From contig CAZVRH010000011.1 in assembly GCA_964629335.1 (NCBI GenBank), positions 1-30,215 of the forward strand: a DNA stretch of 30,215 nucleotides, in the 5' to 3' direction. The first letter of the stretch is position 1. Every line of letters starts with the position of its first letter. The notes below the pieces were generated by a model that was given only the letters and a program-made list of their open reading frames with translations, made no database searches and was not told where the DNA came from. Of this stretch, positions 24,869 through 30,215 are shown piece by piece. The stretch is from CACPJA01 sp964629335. Lineage in GTDB: Bacteria > Pseudomonadota > Gammaproteobacteria > Steroidobacterales > UBA11654. The position numbers were made by a program, and so were the translations under genes.

Positions 24869-26833
24869 ATGCTCTCTGCAGATGCAGTTCAAAGAGCCAA
24901 TTCAGGACATCCTGGAATGCCCATGGGTATGGCGGATATCGCTGAAGTGCTTTGGAACGACTTCCTGGCTCATAACCCCCAAAATCCAAGGTGGATGGAT
25001 CGTGATCGTTTTGTCCTATCCAACGGTCATGGCTCAATGCTGCTTTACTCGCTGTTGCACCTCTCGGGATACGATTTAAGTATCGACGATCTCAAAGCCT
25101 TTCGACAATTTAATTCACACACAGCCGGGCATCCTGAATACGATCTAGACCTCGGCATTGAAACCACAACCGGTCCGTTGGGGCAAGGTATTGCCAATGC
25201 TGTGGGCATGGCCTTGTCAGAAAAAATTCTCGCTGCAAAATACAATCAAGATAACCTGGGTATCATTGATCACTTCACATACGTCTTCACCGGGGACGGC
25301 TGCCTGATGGAAGGAGTCTCTCATGAAGCCTGCTCACTTGCAGGCACGCTCAATTTAGGGAAATTAATTTGCTTCTACGACGACAATGGCATCTCTATAG
25401 ACGGAGAAGTGGAGTCCTGGTTTAGCGAAGACGTGGGAAAAAGATTTGAAGCTTACGGCTGGCAGGTCATCAATGACATCGATGGGCACGATCCTGAAGC
25501 CATCAAAAAAGCCGTTGTCGCTGCTCAAGAGGAAACAGGTAAACCCTCGATTCTGGCTTGCAAGACCGTGATCGGATATGGCTCACCAAATAAAGGCGGC
25601 ACCGCTGATACTCACGGTGCACCCTTAGGCAATGAGGAGTTAGATTTAGTGCGTAAGGAGCTCGGATGGGAACATCAACCGTTTGTAGTGCCAGAAGACA
25701 TTAAACAAGCATGGGATGCAAAAACCAAGGGTCAACAACAAGAGGATGCTTGGCAACAACTCTTTACCCAATATCAGAGCGCCTACCCGGCACTTGCAGA
25801 GGATTTAATCAACCGATTCAGTGAGACCATCGACGACAGCAGGTTCTCCGGATTGGAGGATCTTATTACCAAGTTGCAAACCGAAGCAGACACCGTGGCC
25901 ACCAGAAAATCGTCATTAATTGCCTTGAACGCGTTGACGGATGATTTTCCTGAATTATTAGGCGGTTCTGCCGATTTAACAGGATCCAATTGCACTTTTC
26001 ATAAAAACTCCAAGGCCATCACGCCCACCGATGCCAATGGCGATTACCTTTTCTACGGGGTGCGAGAATTTGGTATGGCGGCGATGATGAATGGGATGGT
26101 GCTGCATGGTGGCTTGATACCCTACGGAGGAACCTTTCTCACGTTTACTGATTATTCCAGAAACGCCATTCGCATGGCTTCGATGATGGAATTGGGGGTT
26201 ATTCATGTCTTAACCCATGATTCCATTGGCCTGGGTGAAGATGGCCCCACGCATCAGGCGATTGAACATGTCCCCAGTCTAAGATTGATTCCCGGTCTGA
26301 ACGTTTGGCGACCTTGCGATACGATGGAGACGGCGATCGCTTGGAGGGTCTCGATCCAGAAAAGACAGACACCTTCGGCTTTAATTCTTACCCGGCAGTC
26401 ACTGCCGCAACAAGAGCGTGCATCCGAGACCATTGGGCTGATTGAAAAAGGCGGTTATGTTCTGCATCAAGAACCAGGCGATCTTGAAGCGGTGATCATT
26501 GCCACAGGTTCAGAGGTGCAATACGCCATGAACGCAGCGAACCAAGGTGCAGAAGAGGGGATGGGTGTACGCGTAGTCTCCATGCCCTGTTTGGAGATTT
26601 TTGAAGAGCAATCCGATGAATATAAACAAAGCGTCATACCCCAAGGGTTTGAGAAGGTAATGATTATTGAGGCCTCTATGGCTTCAGCATGGAAAGGCTA
26701 CACCGGTGCGAAAGGGGTAGTTATTGGCATGGAGTCGTTTGGCAAATCCGCACCAGCACCAGAGTTATTTGAATATTATGGTTTTTCGGATGACAATGTC
26801 TTCCAGAAACTGGTGGAGATGATTAAAAGATGA
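24869..26833 (+). CDS. tkt: Transketolase (true start probably ATC at 24836)
   Basis: Thiamine-diphosphate enzyme moving two-carbon units between sugar phosphates in the pentose phosphate pathway. The coordinates use the first standard start, giving 654 residues. Landmarks are SGHPGMPMGMADIAEVLW, NGHGSMLLYSLLHL, TTTGPLGQGIANAVG, the ThDP motif GDGCLMEG ... DDNGISIDG, YGVREFGMAAMMNG, and HDSIGLGEDGPTHQ. Family similarity continues upstream of this ATG: the in-frame codons from 24836 read (I)NKKTLANAIR, matching the conserved RKELANAIR start of transketolases. No ATG, GTG or plausible TTG lies between that region and the in-frame TAG at 24824. AGGA at 24825-24828 is seven bases before an ATC codon, suggesting an ATC start or a base error. 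gap and pgk follow. Confidence 0.95.
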   Translation: MLSADAVQRANSGHPGMPMGMADIAEVLWNDFLAHNPQNPRWMDRDRFVLSNGHGSMLLYSLLHLSGYDLSIDDLKAFRQFNSHTAGHPEYDLDLGIETTTGPLGQGIANAVGMALSEKILAAKYNQDNLGIIDHFTYVFTGDGCLMEGVSHEACSLAGTLNLGKLICFYDDNGISIDGEVESWFSEDVGKRFEAYGWQVINDIDGHDPEAIKKAVVAAQEETGKPSILACKTVIGYGSPNKGGTADTHGAPLGNEELDLVRKELGWEHQPFVVPEDIKQAWDAKTKGQQQEDAWQQLFTQYQSAYPALAEDLINRFSETIDDSRFSGLEDLITKLQTEADTVATRKSSLIALNALTDDFPELLGGSADLTGSNCTFHKNSKAITPTDANGDYLFYGVREFGMAAMMNGMVLHGGLIPYGGTFLTFTDYSRNAIRMASMMELGVIHVLTHDSIGLGEDGPTHQAIEHVPSLRLIPGLNVWRPCDTMETAIAWRVSIQKRQTPSALILTRQSLPQQERASETIGLIEKGGYVLHQEPGDLEAVIIATGSEVQYAMNAANQGAEEGMGVRVVSMPCLEIFEEQSDEYKQSVIPQGFEKVMIIEASMASAWKGYTGAKGVVIGMESFGKSAPAPELFEYYGFSDDNVFQKLVEMIKR

Positions 26834-26849
26834 TGAAAAGGAGTATCTA

Positions 26850-27863
26850 ATGACAGTGAAAGTTGCGATTAATGGTTACGGACGAATAGGCAGAAATGTA
26901 CTTAAGGCCTTGTTTGAAAGCGGCAGAACCAATGAGATTGAAATACTGGCCCTCAATGACCTGGGCGATGCTGACAGCAACGCGTATTTAACCAAATACG
27001 ACAGCGCACACGGCATTTTCCCTTTTGACGTTGAAGTCCAAGGCGATGCTTTAGCAATTGACGGAAAAGAAATCAAAGTCTTTGCTGAGCGAGACCCAGA
27101 AAAATTACCTTGGGGTGATTTAGGGGTGGATGCGGTGCTGGAGTGCACCGGTTTTTTTAGGACCAAAGAGTTGGCTGGAAAACACCTCAAAGCGGGCGCT
27201 AAAAAAGTGGTGATTTCTGCACCTGCAGGTTCAGAAGTCGATGCGACCATTGTCTACGGCGTCAATCACGGTAATCTCACCAAAGACGACGAGATTATCT
27301 CCAATGCGTCTTGCACCACAAATTGTTTGGCTCCACTGGTTAAACCCATTCATGAAGCAATCGGAGTGGAGAGCGGCATCATGACCACCATTCATGCCTA
27401 CACCAACGACCAAGTGCTCACCGATGTCTTTCATAAAGATCTCAGACGGGCCAGATCAGCGACTCAGTCGATGATTCCGACCAAGACCGGCGCGGCATCA
27501 GCGGTTGGATTGGTATTGCCTGAATTACAAGGCAAGCTGGACGGTTTTTCAGTCAGGGTACCCACGATCAATGTCTCATTGGTTGATTTGAGTTTTATTG
27601 CCTCAAGAGCAACCTCAGTTGAGGAAATTAATGAAGTCATCAAAACCGCATCTTCAGGCGATTTAAAAGGCGTTCTGGACTACAGTGACGGCCCGTTGGT
27701 GTCGATTGATTTCAATCATAACCCGGCGTCCTCGACCTATGATGCGACCATGACCAAGGTTCAAGAAGGAACTCTGGTAAAAGTCTGTTCTTGGTACGAT
27801 AACGAATGGGGCTTCTCCAATCGAATGTTGGACACCACACTGGCATTAATGAATGCCGAATAG
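26850..27863 (+). CDS. gap: Glyceraldehyde-3-phosphate dehydrogenase
   Basis: Oxidises and phosphorylates glyceraldehyde 3-phosphate with a nicotinamide cofactor. The 337-residue protein has INGYGRIGR (7-15), Asp37 in LNDLGD (the acidic residue that favours NAD over NADP), the catalytic SCTTNC with Cys155, and His182 and Thr185 in HAYTNDQ. The phosphate-site residues of TKTGAA and the Arg of SVRVPT also follow. In this genome position Pseudomonas-type bacteria carry a gene often labelled epd; E. coli erythrose-4-phosphate dehydrogenase has HSAMHDQ and DTKLA in these places, so the GAPDH reading is better supported. AAAGGAG six bases upstream is a strong ribosome binding site. Confidence 0.93.
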   Translation: MTVKVAINGYGRIGRNVLKALFESGRTNEIEILALNDLGDADSNAYLTKYDSAHGIFPFDVEVQGDALAIDGKEIKVFAERDPEKLPWGDLGVDAVLECTGFFRTKELAGKHLKAGAKKVVISAPAGSEVDATIVYGVNHGNLTKDDEIISNASCTTNCLAPLVKPIHEAIGVESGIMTTIHAYTNDQVLTDVFHKDLRRARSATQSMIPTKTGAASAVGLVLPELQGKLDGFSVRVPTINVSLVDLSFIASRATSVEEINEVIKTASSGDLKGVLDYSDGPLVSIDFNHNPASSTYDATMTKVQEGTLVKVCSWYDNEWGFSNRMLDTTLALMNAE

Positions 27864-27873
27864 GATCTGACTC

Positions 27874-29031
27874 ATGACCACGTCAATCCCTCTGATGCAG
27901 GATTTGGATCTGCAGGGCTTACGAACAATGATCCGTTTGGATTTAAATGTTCCCATCCGCGATGGAGTGATCACCAGTGATGCTCGAATCCGAGCAGCGA
28001 TTCCCACCATAGAAATGGCACTGGCCAAGGGGGCTAAAGTGATTTTGCTCTCGCATTTAGGTCGACCGGATCCAGACGCACTCGATGGCTCGCTAACACT
28101 TGAACCGGTGGCAAAACGACTGGAAGATCTATCAGGTCAAGCGGTGCATTTTTGCCCCGATTGGCTCAACGGTATCCCAGACAATGCGATCACCCTTTGT
28201 GAGAACACCAGGTACCTAACAGGGGAGAAAGCCAATGATCAGGCGTTGTCAAATCAGATGGCTTCACTGTGCGATGTCTTTGTGATGGACGCCTTTGGCG
28301 CTTCACATCGAAAACATGCCAGCACTTATGGGGCTGCAAAAGCGGCGAGTCAAGCCTGTATCGGACCCTTACTGAATAAGGAAGTTGAGGTGCTCACTCA
28401 GGCTTTAAGGAACCCAGACAAACCCCTGGTCGCAGTTATCGGTGGAGCCAAGGTTTCATCAAAATTAGGGGTCATCAAATCGCTGTCAAAAATTTGTGAT
28501 CACATCATCGTTGGCGGTGGAATTGCCAATACTTTTCTCCTGGCATCGGGAAGCCAAACCGGAGAATCCTTAATAGAATCAGACATGGTGGAACCGGCTA
28601 AGCAAATATTAGACCTTGAAGGTGTGAATGTGCCGTTGCCTGTCGATGTGATTACAGCTAAGGAGTTCTCCAGCGATGCCGAGGCAGAAATTAAAACCAT
28701 TGAACAGGTAGGTAGTGACGATATGATCCTTGATATTGGTCCGGAAACCGCGATGATCTATAAAACCATCATTGATCAGTGCCGAACAATTATTTGGAAC
28801 GGACCCCTGGGGGTGTTTGAGTACGAACAATTTAGCGAAGGCACTCGTTTTCTGTCCGCTGCCATTGAAGCCAATCCAGGGTTTAAAATTGTGGGCGGTG
28901 GCGATACAGTGGCGGTTGTGGAAAAATGTCAAATCACGGATTCAATCAGTTATATTTCAACCGGTGGCGGTGCTTTTCTTGAATTTGTAAAAAACGGAAC
29001 ATTGCCCATACTGGATCTGTTAAAAGGATAA
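27874..29031 (+). CDS. pgk: Phosphoglycerate kinase
   Basis: Transfers phosphate between 1,3-bisphosphoglycerate and ADP, the step after GAPDH. The 385-residue protein matches the bacterial length and shows IRLDLNVP (20-27), SHLGRP, ENTRYLTGEKAND, VMDAFGASHRKHAST, the WNGPLGVFE hinge segment, and the nucleotide-binding GGGDTVA and STGGGAFLEF. The conserved alanine of the usual DAFGTAHR is a serine here, a mild change. It begins 10 bases after gap, with AGGAT overlapping the gap stop as a likely ribosome binding site. The following transporter starts 3 bases after its stop. Confidence 0.97.
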   Translation: MTTSIPLMQDLDLQGLRTMIRLDLNVPIRDGVITSDARIRAAIPTIEMALAKGAKVILLSHLGRPDPDALDGSLTLEPVAKRLEDLSGQAVHFCPDWLNGIPDNAITLCENTRYLTGEKANDQALSNQMASLCDVFVMDAFGASHRKHASTYGAAKAASQACIGPLLNKEVEVLTQALRNPDKPLVAVIGGAKVSSKLGVIKSLSKICDHIIVGGGIANTFLLASGSQTGESLIESDMVEPAKQILDLEGVNVPLPVDVITAKEFSSDAEAEIKTIEQVGSDDMILDIGPETAMIYKTIIDQCRTIIWNGPLGVFEYEQFSEGTRFLSAAIEANPGFKIVGGGDTVAVVEKCQITDSISYISTGGGAFLEFVKNGTLPILDLLKG

Positions 29032-29034
29032 TCG

Positions 29035-30215
29035 ATGAACTATTTAAAACAATTCCTCAACAAAGCGGCAAAGATTGAAGCCAATGAGATTCGAGCAGTG
29101 CTGCTCTCCTTTGCCTTTGTGTTCTCATGTTTAGCCTCATATTACATTATTCGACCTGTCAGAGACGGGATGTCCAGTGACTGGAGCGATGCCGAGCTTA
29201 GCACCATCTGGACGTTTACCTTCTTTATCAGTTTCTTTGTGGTGTCATTCTACGGATACATTTGTTCCAAAATTAAGTTTAAATATCTGGTTCCCGGTGT
29301 GTATGGCTTTTTTGCCGCCACCTTCTTGCTGATGTTTTTCCTGATCAACGTGTTTCCGGATATGAACCGAATCAATCAGGTCTTCTACGTTTGGGTGAGC
29401 GTTTTTAGCTTGTTGAATATTTCTGTGTTCTGGAGTTTTATGGCAGACACCTATTCAAAAACACAGGCTAAACGATTATTTGGGTTTATCGCTTCAGGCA
29501 GTAGTCTTGGTGCAATCTTTGGCCCAGCGATTGCTTTATTATTTGCAGATCAAGTCGGATCCGATACTTTGGTTCTGATCTCGGCGGTAATGATATTAAT
29601 ACCCATGGCAATTTCTATCTTGCTCACTAAGATCAAAGAGACCGATTTAGAGAACACGGAATCGTCAGAATACAATGAAAGCCCAATGTCCGGTAATTTA
29701 TTGGACGGTTTTGTAGAATTCCTACGAACGCCCTTATTAAAAAATATTCTGTTTGGGATTGGGATCTTCATTGTTCTTTATTCTGGAATGAGCACCTTTG
29801 TCTATTTTGCCATCAAGAATATTCTCACGGACATTGATCAAGACACCCGAACCCAAATTTGGGCAGGGATTGATTTAGCGACCAACATCCTCGCGGTGGT
29901 TACCGCCATGTTTGGCACCAGTCGTCTAGCCAAACGATACGGCTTATCAGTCACTCTATCTCTCGTGCCTGGAATTATTATCATCGGCATGTTTATCCTC
30001 GCCCTCTCACCCATACTCTGGGTGGTGGTAGGTCTGCAAGTGATCAGACGAGCAGGGGAATACGCAATCACTAAACCCGCCCGTGAAATGTTATTTACCT
30101 TGGTGGATCGTGAATCTCGATTTAAAGCCAAGAGTGTGATCGATGTGGTGGTGTATCGAGCCGGTGATATATTCTGGGCTTGGGGATTTACCGGCCTGAC
30201 TCAAGTTTTAGGTCT
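29035..30215 (+). CDS. MFS-type transporter related to NTP/NDP exchangers (COG3202-like), 3' end outside window
   Basis: The reading frame opens at 29035 with ATG and stays open through 393 codons to the window end. It begins MNYLKQFLNKAAKIEANEIR and then a hydrophobic segment ending in SYYIIRPVRDGM, a pattern typical of the family related to bacterial ADP/ATP translocases. About ten hydrophobic helices are visible, with a polar middle loop (KETDLENTESSEYNE, about 201-215) typical of two six-helix halves. Similar proteins in free-living Proteobacteria are annotated simply as MFS transporters and their substrate is unknown, so nucleotide exchange should not be assumed. The start is 3 bases behind pgk, with AAGGAT as ribosome binding site, so it is in the tkt-gap-pgk operon. 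Confidence 0.75.
   Translation, partial: MNYLKQFLNKAAKIEANEIRAVLLSFAFVFSCLASYYIIRPVRDGMSSDWSDAELSTIWTFTFFISFFVVSFYGYICSKIKFKYLVPGVYGFFAATFLLMFFLINVFPDMNRINQVFYVWVSVFSLLNISVFWSFMADTYSKTQAKRLFGFIASGSSLGAIFGPAIALLFADQVGSDTLVLISAVMILIPMAISILLTKIKETDLENTESSEYNESPMSGNLLDGFVEFLRTPLLKNILFGIGIFIVLYSGMSTFVYFAIKNILTDIDQDTRTQIWAGIDLATNILAVVTAMFGTSRLAKRYGLSVTLSLVPGIIIIGMFILALSPILWVVVGLQVIRRAGEYAITKPAREMLFTLVDRESRFKAKSVIDVVVYRAGDIFWAWGFTGLTQVLG

Noticed and set aside
26876..27250. 124-residue open frame opposite gap, and similar long frames opposite htrA, pgk and hppA
   Set aside because: These are antisense shadows of well-identified genes; they have no ribosome binding sites or family motifs.
26850..27863. 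Erythrose-4-phosphate dehydrogenase (epd) rather than gap
   Set aside because: The position fits the epd label used in Pseudomonas, but the catalytic and phosphate-site residues (HAYTNDQ, TKTGAA) are those of GAPDH.

Overview
The window is about 30 kb of chromosomal core genome from a low-GC, probably marine gammaproteobacterium. Support comes from family signatures (split NrdJa/NrdJb reductase, TolC, KDO transferase WaaA, MidA, PTR1-like reductase next to folB-folK) and from the metK / tkt-gap-pgk order known in Pseudomonas-type gammaproteobacteria. The compact layout recalls streamlined ocean lineages such as SAR86, but that placement is an inference. I see no tRNA, rRNA, insertion sequence, prophage, integrase, CRISPR array or defence system.

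Layout. (1) 51-1928, +: tsaD, folB, folK, overlapping. (2) 1929-2669, -: a pteridine-reductase-like SDR. (3) 2730-5272, +: a MidA-type methyltransferase, uppP and a 2H phosphoesterase. (4) 5276-7810, -: a degP/Q-type periplasmic protease followed by cca. (5) 7811-8268: the largest non-coding gap, with a sigma70-like promoter and two identical NrdR boxes. (6) 8269-12837, +: nrdJa, nrdJb, a small unknown gene, then waaA. (7) 12845-17736, -: pfp, hppA and tolC. (8) 17838-18479, +: adk; 18476-19591, -: rnd. (9) 19636-22125, +: a small membrane protein, mpl and a LON-domain protein. (10) 22145-24675, -: metK and ahcY. (11) 24836/24869 to the end, +: tkt, gap, pgk and a nucleotide-transporter-like MFS protein cut by the window edge.

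How the genes fit together. folB, folK and the reductase belong to folate/pterin metabolism. metK and ahcY are two steps of the S-adenosylmethionine cycle. pfp and hppA form a pyrophosphate module: a reversible PPi-dependent phosphofructokinase beside a K+-independent proton-pumping pyrophosphatase. tkt-gap-pgk is a central carbon operon. The reductase genes imply dependence on adenosylcobalamin for dNTP synthesis, with NrdR as likely repressor.

No obviously new multi-gene system is present. The best leads are the missing standard start codon of tkt, the widely spaced pair of NrdR boxes, a CCA-adding enzyme with no recognisable HD motif whose gene lies tail-to-tail with a 2H phosphoesterase gene, the unknown third gene behind nrdJab, and the near-absence of space at all five convergent gene junctions.
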